Source: Streptomyces sp. NBC_01262
GTDB lineage: Bacteria > Actinomycetota > Actinomycetes > Streptomycetales > Streptomycetaceae
NCBI RefSeq assembly: GCF_036226365.1
Contig: NZ_CP108462.1
Coordinates: forward strand, 6,153,501 to 6,217,500
Direction of reading: 5' to 3'
Length of the DNA: 64,000 nucleotides
In this document: positions 17,150-26,052 of the stretch, piece after piece
Numbering within the stretch: the stretch's first letter is position 1
How the letters are laid out: each line of letters starts with the position of its first letter
Notes under the pieces: generated by a model
What the model saw: the letters and a program-made list of their open reading frames with translations, nothing else
Told to the model about the DNA's origin: nothing
Databases searched by the model: none
Program-made: the position numbers and the translations under genes

Positions 17150-18244
17150 GTGAAGGGGCTCATGCTGCGGCTTTCGGCGCTCGACGCGGACGCGACCACC
17201 GCGCTGCGGGTGATCGCGCATTTCGAGGCCCTGCTCGGCACGTCCTTCGACGCGGCCGTGCTCGTCCGGTCCACCGCCGGGCTGGCCGAGTGCCCGGCGG
17301 GCCTGGAAACGGCCGACGGGCGGACCGTGCGCTTCGCGCCCGACGGCGGCGAGCTGCCCGCCGTAGCCGGTGCGGTGTCGGAGAGTACGCGGCTCACGCC
17401 GGCCGGCCGGGTCTGGCTGGAGCGGCCGGGGGAGCCGGGGCCGCTGGACGAGCTGGTGGTGGAGTGGATGGCGATAGCGGCCCAGGTGCTGCTGGGGCGC
17501 CCGCAGTCCGCGTCCCAGCAGCCGCCGCCGCAGCCGCATGTGGCGGATCCGGCGCTGGCCGAGCTGGTGCTGTCCGCCCGGGAGGCGGTGGAGGACCGGG
17601 CCCGTGCGCTGCGGCTGCTGGGGCTGGCCCCGGACCGGCCGCTGCGGGTCCTGGTCGCGAGCGTCGCCGGTCCGGTGACCGTCGCGCTGGTGCGGGACAG
17701 CGGTCTCGCCGCCATCGCGACGGTCCGGGTGACGGCGCTGGGGGAGTACGGGGTCGCACTGGTCCAGCGGCACGAGGGCACCGCGTCGATCCCGTCCCCG
17801 CCACCGGACCTGCGCGACGCCGTGCTGCCGCCCGGCCTGCGGATCGGCATCGGCGGCGGCGTCGCCGCGCTCGACGCGGGCACCTCCTGGGCCCAGGCCC
17901 GAGTCGCGCTGCGCTTCACCTCGGACCTCGCCCACGAGGCCGTCGTCTCGCACGACGACCTCGGCACCGTGGCCCTGCTCGCGGACATCCCCGTGGACCG
18001 GCTGCGCGCCCAGCCCGACGTCCAGGCCCTGGGCGGCCTCACGGGCGAGTCCCTCGCCGCCCTCGCCGCCTTCTGCCGTACGGGCTCGCTGCGCCAGGCC
18101 GCCGCCGAGCTGCACCTGCACCACAGCTCGGTGGCCGGCCGGCTCGCCCACGTCGAGAAGGCCCTCGGCCGCCCGCTCACCGGCCCCGAGGACAGGTTCC
18201 GCGCCCAACTCGCGCTCTACGCGCTGCGGCTGGCCTCCGGGTAG
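17150..18244 (+). CDS. PucR-like helix-turn-helix transcriptional regulator
   Basis: A 364-residue regulator with a C-terminal PucR-type helix-turn-helix (TGSLRQAAAELHLHHSSVAGRLAHVE, about 316-341) after a GGDEF-like/CdaR-type middle region (LRIGIGGGVAALDAGTSWAQARVALRF). The N-terminus has no recognised sensor motif. Two starts are plausible: GTG 17150, seven bases after a TACACT -10-like hexamer and so possibly leaderless, or ATG 17162, which has GAAGGGG just upstream. It is divergent from the UDP-glucose dehydrogenase gene. Targets are unknown. Confidence 0.85.
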   Translation: MKGLMLRLSALDADATTALRVIAHFEALLGTSFDAAVLVRSTAGLAECPAGLETADGRTVRFAPDGGELPAVAGAVSESTRLTPAGRVWLERPGEPGPLDELVVEWMAIAAQVLLGRPQSASQQPPPQPHVADPALAELVLSAREAVEDRARALRLLGLAPDRPLRVLVASVAGPVTVALVRDSGLAAIATVRVTALGEYGVALVQRHEGTASIPSPPPDLRDAVLPPGLRIGIGGGVAALDAGTSWAQARVALRFTSDLAHEAVVSHDDLGTVALLADIPVDRLRAQPDVQALGGLTGESLAALAAFCRTGSLRQAAAELHLHHSSVAGRLAHVEKALGRPLTGPEDRFRAQLALYALRLASG

Positions 18245-18247
18245 CGG

Positions 18248-19189
18248 CTACCGCAGGGCCCGCCGCAGCACGGCCACCGCCTCGGCGGCCTCACGCTGCG
18301 AGATCTCCGCGTAGCTCACCAGGCTCGACCCGTGAAAGGTCCCGGGGAACAGGTGCAGCTCGCAGCTCACCCCGGCCTCCAGCAGCGCCCGCGCGTAGTC
18401 GATGCCCTCGTCCCGCAGCGGGTCGAACTCCGCCACCGACACATACGCGGGCGGCAGCCCGGTCAGGTCCTTGGCCCGCACCGGCGCCGCGTAGGGGGAG
18501 ACCTCGTCGGTGCCGGGGACACCGGCGCCCAGGTAGCTGTCCCAGCTGATGATCGCGTTGGGGCGGTTCCACAGCGGGGTGTCGGTGAAGGCCCGCATGC
18601 TGGGCGTGTCCAGGCGGTCGTCCAGCTCCGGGATGCCCAGGAACTGGAAGCGGATCGCCGGCCCGCCCCGGTCCCGGGCGAGCAGGGCCAAGGCCGCCGC
18701 GAGCCCGGCGCCCGCGCTCCAGCCGTGCACGGCGATGCGGTCCGGGTCGGCGCCCAGGTCGGAGGCGTTCGCGGCGGCCCAGACCAGCCCGGCGTAGCAG
18801 TCCTCCAGCCCGGCCGGGAAAGGGTGCTCGGGCGCCAGCCGGTAGTCCACGGAGACCACGAGCGCGCCCACCTCGCGGGCGTACGCCACATTCGGGCCGT
18901 GCTGCATCTCCGGGGTGCCCAAGATGAAGCCGCCACCGTGGATGTCGTACAACAGCGGCAGCGGTCCCTCCGCGCCCTCCGGCCGGTATGTGTACAGCAC
19001 CACGTCGGGCGCGCCCTCCGGCCCGGGGACGATGATCCGGCCGACCTCGACGCCGGCCGTGTCCACGTCCGCGTTGGCGGCCGCGACCCCGGCCGCCATC
19101 TCGGCCCGGGCGCCGGGGAGGTCGGAGACATCGGCGCGGGGCATCATGGGGATGGCCGCGGCCAGCTCGGGATCGTACGCGTACGTCAT
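18248..19189 (-). CDS. HSL-family alpha/beta hydrolase (carboxylesterase)
   Basis: A 313-residue esterase/lipase of the hormone-sensitive lipase group. The oxyanion-hole motif HGGG is at 84-87. The nucleophile Ser158 sits in GWSAG, where most family members have GDSAG. An Asp in AEFDPLRDEG and His in GTFHGSS complete the triad. Cytoplasmic. The ATG at 19189 follows GGAGG on the minus strand. The stop lies 3 bp from the convergent PucR-like gene. Substrate unknown. Confidence 0.92.
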   Translation of the reverse strand: MTYAYDPELAAAIPMMPRADVSDLPGARAEMAAGVAAANADVDTAGVEVGRIIVPGPEGAPDVVLYTYRPEGAEGPLPLLYDIHGGGFILGTPEMQHGPNVAYAREVGALVVSVDYRLAPEHPFPAGLEDCYAGLVWAAANASDLGADPDRIAVHGWSAGAGLAAALALLARDRGGPAIRFQFLGIPELDDRLDTPSMRAFTDTPLWNRPNAIISWDSYLGAGVPGTDEVSPYAAPVRAKDLTGLPPAYVSVAEFDPLRDEGIDYARALLEAGVSCELHLFPGTFHGSSLVSYAEISQREAAEAVAVLRRALR

Positions 19190-19400
19190 TGGTGCCTCCG
19201 GTGAACGCCTCATCGCGTGGATCTGAAGGCTGTCACGGAGCATCGCAGCAGGTCATCAGACGCGCGTCGGGAGTGCGGGGCCCCTTACCCGACACTTGTA
19301 CCAATCGTGCCCTCACCGGCATGGCCACAGGGGTGTCACACAGGCCACAATGCCCCCAGTCGCACACGTGGGGAGCGTGTGCAGGTGGTGGGAGCATTGC

Positions 19401-20456
19401 GTGACGACGACGGATCCGGTTGACAGAGACAACGTGGCGATCGAGCCCGAGGAGACCGAGACCGAGACCGGACAAGGGACGAAGCGCCGCCGCCGCACCC
19501 GGCGCGTGCTCATCGGCGCCCTCGCCCTGTTCCTGGCCGGCGTCGGCGGCGCCGCCGGGACCGGCTGGTGGGCGGTCGAGCACTACACCGGCAAGGTCAG
19601 CCGGATCCCCAACGCCTTCCCGAGCAACGTCCCCGAGAGCGCCCTGCCCGAGGACACCAAGGGCGGGGAAACGTTCCTCCTGGTCGGCGTCGACCGTCGC
19701 TCCGAGCTCCCCACCACCGGCAAGGACGCCAAGGTCTCCGACTGGAAGTACGGCGCCCAGCGCAGCGACACGATGATGCTGGTCCACATCCCCGCCAACC
19801 ACAAGAACGCCTACGTCGTCTCCCTCCCGCGCGACAGCTGGGTCTCCATCCCCGGCCACGGCAAGGCCAAGCTCAACGCGGCCTTCTCCTGGGGCGGCTC
19901 CCCGCTGCTCATCGACACCGTCCAGCGGCTGTCCAAGGTCAAGGTCGACCACCTCGCGATCATCGACTGGTCCGGCTTCAAGGCCCTCACCGACGCGGTC
20001 GGCGGCGTCGACCTCGACGGCGAGCACATGAACGGCGAGCAGGCCCTGAAGTACGTACGCGAGCGCTACAACCTGCCGCGCGGCGACTTCGACCGCACCC
20101 ACCGCCAGCAGGCCTTCCTGCGCGCCGTGCTCTCCAAGACCATGACCAAGAGCACCTTCTCCAACCCGCTGAAGATCAAGAGCCTGCTGGACGACGTCAC
20201 CGACACCGTCAGCGTCGACGAGAGCCTGTCCGACGGCGACCTGCGCGACCTGCTCTGGAGCATGAAGGGCGTGCGCTCCGGCGACATGACCTTCATGAAC
20301 GCCCCCGTCTCCGGCACCGACATGATCAAGGGCCAGTCGGTGGTCCTGCTGGACCGGAACGGCACCTCCGAGCTGTGGGAGGCCATGACCAACGACACCA
20401 TGGCCGACTACATCGCCACCCACTCCGTGGACAAGCTGGGCGCGACCACCCCGTAA
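19401..20456 (+). CDS. LCP-family protein 1 (short form)
   Basis: A 351-residue LytR-CpsA-Psr protein: short cytoplasmic Glu/Arg-rich N-terminus, one transmembrane helix (about 35-55), then an extracytoplasmic LCP domain (about 90-260). The LLVGVDRRS, SDTMMLVHI, SLPRDSWV and EQALKYVRERY segments carry the conserved Arg and Asp residues that bind the polyprenyl-pyrophosphate substrate. LCP enzymes transfer lipid-linked glycopolymers to peptidoglycan. There is no C-terminal LytR_C domain. The GTG at 19401 follows GGGAG. It is the first of seven LCP genes in 17 kb. Confidence 0.92.
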   Translation: MTTTDPVDRDNVAIEPEETETETGQGTKRRRRTRRVLIGALALFLAGVGGAAGTGWWAVEHYTGKVSRIPNAFPSNVPESALPEDTKGGETFLLVGVDRRSELPTTGKDAKVSDWKYGAQRSDTMMLVHIPANHKNAYVVSLPRDSWVSIPGHGKAKLNAAFSWGGSPLLIDTVQRLSKVKVDHLAIIDWSGFKALTDAVGGVDLDGEHMNGEQALKYVRERYNLPRGDFDRTHRQQAFLRAVLSKTMTKSTFSNPLKIKSLLDDVTDTVSVDESLSDGDLRDLLWSMKGVRSGDMTFMNAPVSGTDMIKGQSVVLLDRNGTSELWEAMTNDTMADYIATHSVDKLGATTP

Positions 20457-20507
20457 GCAACATCACGTGTGCCGAACGCTCCGCGCGAGCATAAAATCAC
20501 GGAGTTA

Positions 20508-20523
20508 CTTAACGGTAGTTAGC
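20508..20523. promoter_or_regulatory. Dyad CTTAAC-GGTA-GTTAGC before acyl-CoA dehydrogenase
   Basis: An AT-rich imperfect inverted repeat 19 bp before the GTG at 20542, in a locally AT-rich patch. It could be an operator for a TetR- or FadR-like repressor of fatty acid genes, or part of the -10 region. This is inferred from symmetry and position only. Confidence 0.35.
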
Positions 20524-20541
20524 ACTCAGGGGAGTGAAGCT

Positions 20542-21699
20542 GTGGCGGGCTCGACCGATTTCGACCTCTTCCGCGTCTCGGAGGAGCACGACATGCTCCG
20601 CGACGCCGTGCGATCGCTCGCCGAGGCGAAGATCGCGCCCTTCGCCGCCGAGGTGGACGAAGACGGCCGCTTCCCCCAGGAGGCCCGCGACGCCCTGGAG
20701 GCCAACGACCTCCACGCCATCCACGTCCCCGAGACCTACGGCGGCGCCGGCGCCGACGCCCTCTCCACGGTCATCGTCATCGAGGAGGTGGCCCGCGTCT
20801 GCGCCTCCTCCTCCCTGATCCCCGCCGTCAACAAGCTCGGCTCCCTCCCCGTCCAGCTCTCCGGCTCCGAGGAGCTCAAGGTCAAGTACCTGGGCGCCCT
20901 GGCCCGCGCCGAAGGCATGTTCTCCTACTGCCTCTCCGAGCCCGACGCCGGTTCCGACGCCGGCGGCATGAAGACCAAGGCCGTCCGCGACGGCGACTTC
21001 TACGTCCTCAACGGCGTCAAGCGCTGGATCACCAACGCCGGGGTCTCCGACTACTACACCGTCATGGCCGTCACCGACCCCGACAAGCGCACCAAGGGCA
21101 TCTCCGCCTTCGTCGTCGAGAAGTCCGACGAAGGGGTCTCCTTCGGCGCCCCCGAGAAGAAGCTCGGCATCAAGGGCTCGCCCACCCGCGAGGTCTACCT
21201 CGACAACGTCCGCATCCCCGCCGACCGCATCATCGGCGCCGAGGGCACCGGCTTCGCCACCGCCATGAAGACCCTCGACCACACCCGCGTCACCATCGCC
21301 GCCCAGGCCCTCGGCATCGCCCAGGGCGCCCTCGACTACGCCGCCGGCTACGTCAAGGAGCGCAAGCAGTTCGGCAAGGCCATCGCCGAGTTCCAGGGCA
21401 TCCAGTTCATGCTCGCCGACATGGCCATGAAGCTCGAAGCCGCCCGCCAGCTCACCTACGCCGCCGCCGCCAAGTCCGAACGCGTCGATTCCGACCTCAC
21501 CTTCTTCGGCGCCGCCGCCAAGTGCTACGCCTCCGACGTCGCCATGGACATCACCACCGACGCCGTCCAGCTCCTCGGCGGCTACGGCTACACCCGCGAC
21601 TACCCGGTCGAGCGCATGATGCGCGACGCCAAGATCACCCAGATCTACGAAGGCACCAACCAGGTCCAGCGCATCGTCATGGCCCGCAACCTCCCGTAG
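20542..21699 (+). CDS. Acyl-CoA dehydrogenase
   Basis: A 385-residue FAD-dependent acyl-CoA dehydrogenase of the short/medium-chain type. It catalyses alpha,beta-dehydrogenation of acyl-CoA, the first step of beta-oxidation or of branched-chain amino acid breakdown. The FAD signature region (CLSEPDAGSDAGG), the second signature (QLLGGYGYTRDYPVERMMRDAKI) and the catalytic base Glu370 in IYEGTNQVQR are visible. The GTG at 20542 follows AGGGGAG; the upstream in-frame start at 20467 gives an atypical leader. Exact chain-length specificity is not readable. Confidence 0.94.
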   Translation: MAGSTDFDLFRVSEEHDMLRDAVRSLAEAKIAPFAAEVDEDGRFPQEARDALEANDLHAIHVPETYGGAGADALSTVIVIEEVARVCASSSLIPAVNKLGSLPVQLSGSEELKVKYLGALARAEGMFSYCLSEPDAGSDAGGMKTKAVRDGDFYVLNGVKRWITNAGVSDYYTVMAVTDPDKRTKGISAFVVEKSDEGVSFGAPEKKLGIKGSPTREVYLDNVRIPADRIIGAEGTGFATAMKTLDHTRVTIAAQALGIAQGALDYAAGYVKERKQFGKAIAEFQGIQFMLADMAMKLEAARQLTYAAAAKSERVDSDLTFFGAAAKCYASDVAMDITTDAVQLLGGYGYTRDYPVERMMRDAKITQIYEGTNQVQRIVMARNLP

Positions 21700-21773
21700 C
21701 GTCCGCCCGGCCCTACGCCACCCTCCATCCGACCGGCTAGCCTGAAGTTCCGGTCGGGTGGGGGAGGTTCCGT

Positions 21774-22139
21774 ATGGGTGACTGGATGTGGTGGCTGATA
21801 CCCGTCGTGCTCGTCGGCGGGGGCAAGATCGGTGAGAGCGTGCGGAGCGCGCTGAGGACGCGGCACAAGCGGAAGCTGGAGCTGCTGAAGCAGGCCGAGC
21901 GGCAGCAGCTCGCGCTGGATGCGGCGAAGCGGCCGCCGGAGCCGGTGTGCGGGTGTACGCACCATCTGGCCAAGCATGACAAGCAGGGCAAGTGCCACGA
22001 GGTCGTGGAGGCGCCGACGGCCTGGGACGCGGAGCGCAAACCGCTGCACTACGAGCCCAGGCCGTGCAACTGCCAGCAGTACATCGGCCCGGAACCGCTG
22101 GGCATCGTGTACGCCCCGGAGATCACCGACCTCCGGTAG
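21774..22139 (+). CDS. Small membrane-tethered protein with Cys/His cluster
   Basis: A 121-residue protein not assigned to a family. One hydrophobic N-terminal segment (about 3-17) is followed by a basic region and then a metal-site-like cluster: CGCTHHLAKHDKQGKCHE and PCNCQQY. The five cysteines and four histidines could form one zinc site. The ATG at 21774 has a GGGGGAGG ribosome binding site, so the gene looks genuinely expressed. It sits between the acyl-CoA dehydrogenase gene and a convergent LCP gene. Confidence 0.8.
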   Translation: MGDWMWWLIPVVLVGGGKIGESVRSALRTRHKRKLELLKQAERQQLALDAAKRPPEPVCGCTHHLAKHDKQGKCHEVVEAPTAWDAERKPLHYEPRPCNCQQYIGPEPLGIVYAPEITDLR

Positions 22140-22154
22140 CCGTCGGGAAGCCCC

Positions 22155-23366
22155 TCAGGAGGCCGAGACGGTCACCTTCTCGTCGTTCTTCAGCTCGGAG
22201 ATGAGCTGCTTGGCCTTTGTCTCGTCCCACTTGATCGCGCTGCCGCCCGACGCGGTCGTGACCGAGCCCGAGGTCGGCATGTTCATCGAGGTGCCGTCGC
22301 CGCCGGAGACCGTCTTCATGGCCCAGAACATCGAGGTCAGGTCCCACAGGCTCATGTCCTTGTCGACGATGAGGGTGTCGAGGCCCGCGCTCATCGTGGG
22401 GTAGAGCTTGAAGGGGTTCAGGACCGTGGAGGGCGTCGCGACCTCCTTGGCGAGGGCGTTGAGGAACTTCTGCTGGTTCTTCGTACGGTCCAGGTCGCTG
22501 CCGGCCAGCGCGTAGCGGGTGCGGACGAACTGCAGGGCCTGCTTGCCGTTGAGGGTCTGCGTGCCCTTCTTGAAGTTCGCGCCGGACTTGGTGTCCTTGA
22601 TGTCCTGGGGGATGTCCAGCGTGACGCCGCCGACCGCGTCGACCAGGCTCGCGAAGCCGGCGAAGCCGATCTCGGCGTAGTGGTCGATGTGCAGGCCGGT
22701 GTTGTACTCGACCGTGCGGACCAGCAGGGTCGCGCCGTCGATCGAGTAGGCCGCGTTGAGCTTGTCGGAGCCGCGCGCGGGGAAGGACTTGCCGGACTCG
22801 GAGCCCTTGAAGCTGGGGATGGTGACGTAGGAGTCGCGGGGCAGCGAGATCAGGGAGTTCCCGTTGTCGCCGACGTGCAGGATCATCATGGAGTCGGTGC
22901 GCTTGCCGTCGGCGGAGCCGGTGTGCAGGGCCTTCTTCTGCGCGGCGGTCAGGCCCTCGCGGCTGTCCGAGCCGACGATCAGGTAGTTGGTGCCCTTGCC
23001 CTCGGCGGGGCGGTCTATGACCGTGGACAGGTCCACCTCGCGGCGCACCTTGCCGTCCGCCCAGAAGTACGTGCCCACGGACCAGGCCAGCACCACGACG
23101 GACAGCCCGAGCAGGGCCAGCTTGACCTTGCGGGCCCGGCTGCCGGGTACGGACGGGCGCGGGCCACCCCCGCCACCGCCTCCGTAGCCGTTGCCGCCGG
23201 ATCCGGGGCCGCCGCTTCCGCTGCCGTGCGCGTAGGCCTGCTGGCGCGGAACGCCCGCCGTTGCCCTCGCGCCACGGCGCGGTGACAGGTTGGGCGGCAG
23301 CGGCGGCTCAGAGGTGCGCTGCGCCTGGTTCGTGTTCTCGGTCCAGCCCTCGGGCCATGCGTTCAT
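22155..23366 (-). CDS. LCP-family protein 2 (glycine-rich cytoplasmic tail)
   Basis: A 403-residue LCP protein. The cytoplasmic N-terminus (about 80 residues) contains a long Gly/Ser-rich stretch. One transmembrane helix (about 82-102) precedes the LCP domain (about 125-300) with NYLIVGSDSREGL, TDSMMILHV, SLPRDSYVTIP and KQALQFVRTRY. There is no LytR_C domain; the C-terminus ends with a WDxTKAKQLISELKND segment also seen in LCP 3. The ATG at 23366 lies downstream of a GCAAGGC stretch with only a weak ribosome binding site. Confidence 0.92.
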   Translation of the reverse strand: MNAWPEGWTENTNQAQRTSEPPLPPNLSPRRGARATAGVPRQQAYAHGSGSGGPGSGGNGYGGGGGGGPRPSVPGSRARKVKLALLGLSVVVLAWSVGTYFWADGKVRREVDLSTVIDRPAEGKGTNYLIVGSDSREGLTAAQKKALHTGSADGKRTDSMMILHVGDNGNSLISLPRDSYVTIPSFKGSESGKSFPARGSDKLNAAYSIDGATLLVRTVEYNTGLHIDHYAEIGFAGFASLVDAVGGVTLDIPQDIKDTKSGANFKKGTQTLNGKQALQFVRTRYALAGSDLDRTKNQQKFLNALAKEVATPSTVLNPFKLYPTMSAGLDTLIVDKDMSLWDLTSMFWAMKTVSGGDGTSMNMPTSGSVTTASGGSAIKWDETKAKQLISELKNDEKVTVSAS

Positions 23367-23462
23367 GCCTTGCAGTCTGCCCGGTCAGCGGGGGTATGCG
23401 GCCCGTAGTGTCGGTTCTGAAGCAGAGCTGATGCACAAATCACAGGGCTGTGGCTTTCCGGG

Positions 23463-23726
23463 TCATCCGGTGAGGTGGGCCGGAGAGTGCGTGTGCTGCT
23501 CGATCACCCCCGCGGCCTGCTCCAGCAGCTCGTGCGCGAGGTTCGAGCAGGCGCGGGACGCCGCCACCTCATCCCCGATGCGGGAGTCGGGAGCGTCGGC
23601 CGGGCTGCGTCGCGAGTAGCCGTGACCGGTCACCCGTGGCGCGCCCTCGCCGGCCAGCGTGGCCGTGCAGGCGGTGCGGTTGCCGTCCTCTTCGAGGGTG
23701 ATGTCGATCTTCCATTGCTTTTCCAC
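23463..23726 (-). CDS. DUF1876 domain-containing protein
   Basis: An 87-residue protein of the DUF1876 type, common and often multicopy in actinobacteria: KQWKIDITLEEDGNRTACTATL, a GHGYSRRSP turn, and a C-terminal helix (RACSNLAHELLEQAAGVIE). The fold is thought to resemble dsRNA-binding domains, but function is unknown. The GTG at 23726 follows GAGGTGA. Confidence 0.85.
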   Translation of the reverse strand: MEKQWKIDITLEEDGNRTACTATLAGEGAPRVTGHGYSRRSPADAPDSRIGDEVAASRACSNLAHELLEQAAGVIEQHTHSPAHLTG

Positions 23727-23797
23727 GGTGGTTCACCTCGATCGGTGCTGTACGTGTCCGTACGCGAGGAATCCCACCCTCAGGATAGGCGCCGGGC

Positions 23798-24073
23798 TCA
23801 GCGCCGCGAGTCCCCGAAGAAGATCCGGTAGAGGATCAGGAGGACCAGTGCCCCGCCGACCGCCGCGCCCCAGGTGGGCAGGTCGTAGAAGTCGGTCGAT
23901 ATCGGCTTGTCCAGGAAGCGGGCCGACAGCCACCCCCCGACCACCGCGCCGGCGACCCCGATGAGGGTCGTCCCGACGAGCCCGCCCGGGTCCTTCCCGG
24001 GGAGCAGCAGTTTCGCGATGGCTCCGGCCACCAGTCCCAGTACGATCCAGCTGATGAGCGTCATGCCGGACAT
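23798..24073 (-). CDS. GlsB/YeaQ/YmgE-family stress response membrane protein
   Basis: A 91-residue small membrane protein (transglycosylase-associated family). Three hydrophobic segments are visible, with the motif GLVAGAIAKLLLPGKDPGG in the first third and GVAGAVVGGWL in the second. Members are induced by general stress; biochemical function is unknown. The ATG at 24073 was chosen; ATG 24064 is an alternative that removes three residues. The reading frame to 24271 has no homology. Confidence 0.88.
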   Translation of the reverse strand: MSGMTLISWIVLGLVAGAIAKLLLPGKDPGGLVGTTLIGVAGAVVGGWLSARFLDKPISTDFYDLPTWGAAVGGALVLLILYRIFFGDSRR

Positions 24074-24284
24074 GCTGCCACCGCGATCTTGGAATCCGGG
24101 CCTCCGGTACGGGCCGGTAGCGGAGCTGTTGCACGGCTGTCGCGATGCGGCGGCTCTTCGGTAAAGGCGCCGGCAAAGCGAATTGGCAGTGTGCTTCCCC
24201 TGCGCTTGACCGCCGTTGTCCGGGCGCTTCCCCGGTTCTCGCGAGAGTGGAGCCATCCACTCGGGAACCACAGGAGAGACCCTG

Positions 24285-24791
24285 ATGAAGCGTCAGAAGC
24301 TCGCGATCGCCCTCGGTACCACCGCCCTGCTTCTCACCGGCACCGCCGCCTACGCCTCCACAGGCACGGCGACCGCCCACCACAGCGCCACGTCGGCGGA
24401 GCCCACCAAGAAGCAGATACTCGCCCTCTTCGACCGGTGGAACGCCACCCTCGCCACCGGCGACGCGGACAAGGTCGCGGACCTGTACGCCCCCGACGGG
24501 GTGCTGCTGCCGACGGTCTCCCCCAAGATCCGTACGACGCACGCCGAGATAGCGGACTACTTCGAGCACTTCCTGGAGAACAAGCCGGTCGGCAAGAAGG
24601 ACCGCTCGGTCGTCGACATCCTGGACCGGAACACCGCTGTCGACGCCGGCCTGTACACCTTCACCCTCACCGACCCGGACACCGGCGTGAAGCGCGAGGT
24701 CAAGGCCCGCTACACCTACCTGTACGAGAAGATCGGCGGCAAGTGGCTGATCGTCAACCACCACTCCTCGGTGCTGCCGGCCGCAAGCTGA
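24285..24791 (+). CDS. Exported SgcJ/EcaC-family NTF2-like protein
   Basis: A 168-residue protein with a signal peptide (about 1-28) and an NTF2-like domain of the SgcJ/EcaC or CaMKII-association type: KKQILALFDRWNATLATGDADKVADLYAPDGVLLPTVSP, HAEIADYFEHFL and a C-terminal KWLIVNHHSS. Such domains form cone-shaped dimers with a ligand pocket. The ATG at 24285 follows CAGGAGAG. Its last 38 bp overlap the convergent histidine kinase gene. Enzymatic role unknown. Confidence 0.87.
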   Translation: MKRQKLAIALGTTALLLTGTAAYASTGTATAHHSATSAEPTKKQILALFDRWNATLATGDADKVADLYAPDGVLLPTVSPKIRTTHAEIADYFEHFLENKPVGKKDRSVVDILDRNTAVDAGLYTFTLTDPDTGVKREVKARYTYLYEKIGGKWLIVNHHSSVLPAAS

Positions 24792-26052
24792 TCCGTACGC
24801 ACAATCCCCCGCCGGGGGCGTCCCGCAGGGTGACGCCCCCGGCGTCGTCCGTGATGAGCTGCTTGACGATGGCCAGGCCCAGGCCGGAGCCGGTGCGGCC
24901 GGTGAGGCCCTGGCCGCGCCAGAAGCGGTCGAAGGCGCGGGCCTTGTCGGGGTCGGACATGCCGGGGCCCTCGTCCAGGACGTCCAGGACGGTGCTGTCG
25001 GGGTGCGGGTCGAGGCGGACGGTGATGGTGCCGCCGTCCGGGGAGACCTCCAGGGCGTTGGACAGGACGTTGTCCAGGACCTGCTCCAGGTGGCCGGGGC
25101 TGGCCATCACCTGCCGGCCGTCCGCGTCGGGGGCGTCGAGCGTGAAGGTGACGCCCCGCTCCTCGCCGGCCGCGCGCCAGACCTCAAGGCGCTCCTCGAC
25201 CAGGGCGCGCAGCGGCAGCGGTTCGGCGGTGCCGACCTTGGCCTCGGCGCGGGCGAGGACCAGGAGGCCGTTGACGAGGCGGCTCATGCGGACCACCTCG
25301 GCGGTGGCCTGCTCGACGTCCTCGCGGACGAACTCCTCCTCGACGCCGTCGGCGATGTTGTCCAGGGACAGGCGCAGCGCGGTGAGCGGCGTACGGAGCT
25401 GGTGGGAGGCGTCGGCGACGAAGATCCGCTGGGCGCTGATCAGGGTGTCCAGCCGCTCGGCCCCGGAGTTCAGGGTCCGGGCGAGCGTCTGGGTCTCGGC
25501 CGGGCCGGTGACGGGCGAGCGCGCGGTCAGGTCGCCGTCGCTGAACCTGGTGGCCATGGCGTTGAGATACCGCAGCGGCCGGGTCAGCCGCCTGGCCGTC
25601 AGCGTGCCGAGCGCCGCCGCCAGCGCCAGCACGGCCACGGCCAGCACCGCCCGGAAGCCCCAGATCCGCCACAGACGGGAGTTGAGGTCACTGGTCGGGT
25701 AGCTGACGCGTACGGCGCCGACGATCCGGTTGTCGGCGGTCTTCGCCGGCACCGTGACGACCAGCGAGGAGCCCCAGCGCGCGGTGGCCTTCGCCGGGGC
25801 GCTCGCCACCGGCAGCACCTGCGCCGTGCCGGGCGTCTCGTCCCGGTAGGCCCGGGTCATCGCCATGAGGGCGGCGCGCGAGGGGGCGTCGTCGTTGGCC
25901 AGCAGCAGAGCCATGGTGGTGGCCTCGCGGCGTACGGAGTCCTCGGTGTCCCCGCGCAGCTGCGCGGTCAGCGTGAAGGCCACCGGCACGGTGAAGGCGG
26001 CCAGAGCGCCCGCGACCAGCAGTACGTAGCTGACGATCAGCTGCCGGATCAC
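24754..26052 (-). CDS. HAMP-domain sensor histidine kinase
   Basis: A 432-residue kinase: transmembrane helix 1 (about 8-28), extracytoplasmic sensor, helix 2 (about 133-152), HAMP linker (RRLTRPLRYLNAMATRFSDGD), H box with His217 in ADASHQLRTPL, N box (NVLSNALEVSP), G1 box (DEGPGM) and G2 box (GSGLGLAIVKQLI). The start at 26052 overlaps the response regulator stop by four bases, so the pair is translationally coupled. The 3' end overlaps the convergent NTF2-like gene by 38 bp, so the two transcripts are mutually antisense. Confidence 0.93.
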   Translation of the reverse strand: MIRQLIVSYVLLVAGALAAFTVPVAFTLTAQLRGDTEDSVRREATTMALLLANDDAPSRAALMAMTRAYRDETPGTAQVLPVASAPAKATARWGSSLVVTVPAKTADNRIVGAVRVSYPTSDLNSRLWRIWGFRAVLAVAVLALAAALGTLTARRLTRPLRYLNAMATRFSDGDLTARSPVTGPAETQTLARTLNSGAERLDTLISAQRIFVADASHQLRTPLTALRLSLDNIADGVEEEFVREDVEQATAEVVRMSRLVNGLLVLARAEAKVGTAEPLPLRALVEERLEVWRAAGEERGVTFTLDAPDADGRQVMASPGHLEQVLDNVLSNALEVSPDGGTITVRLDPHPDSTVLDVLDEGPGMSDPDKARAFDRFWRGQGLTGRTGSGLGLAIVKQLITDDAGGVTLRDAPGGGLCVRISLRPAAPRSGG

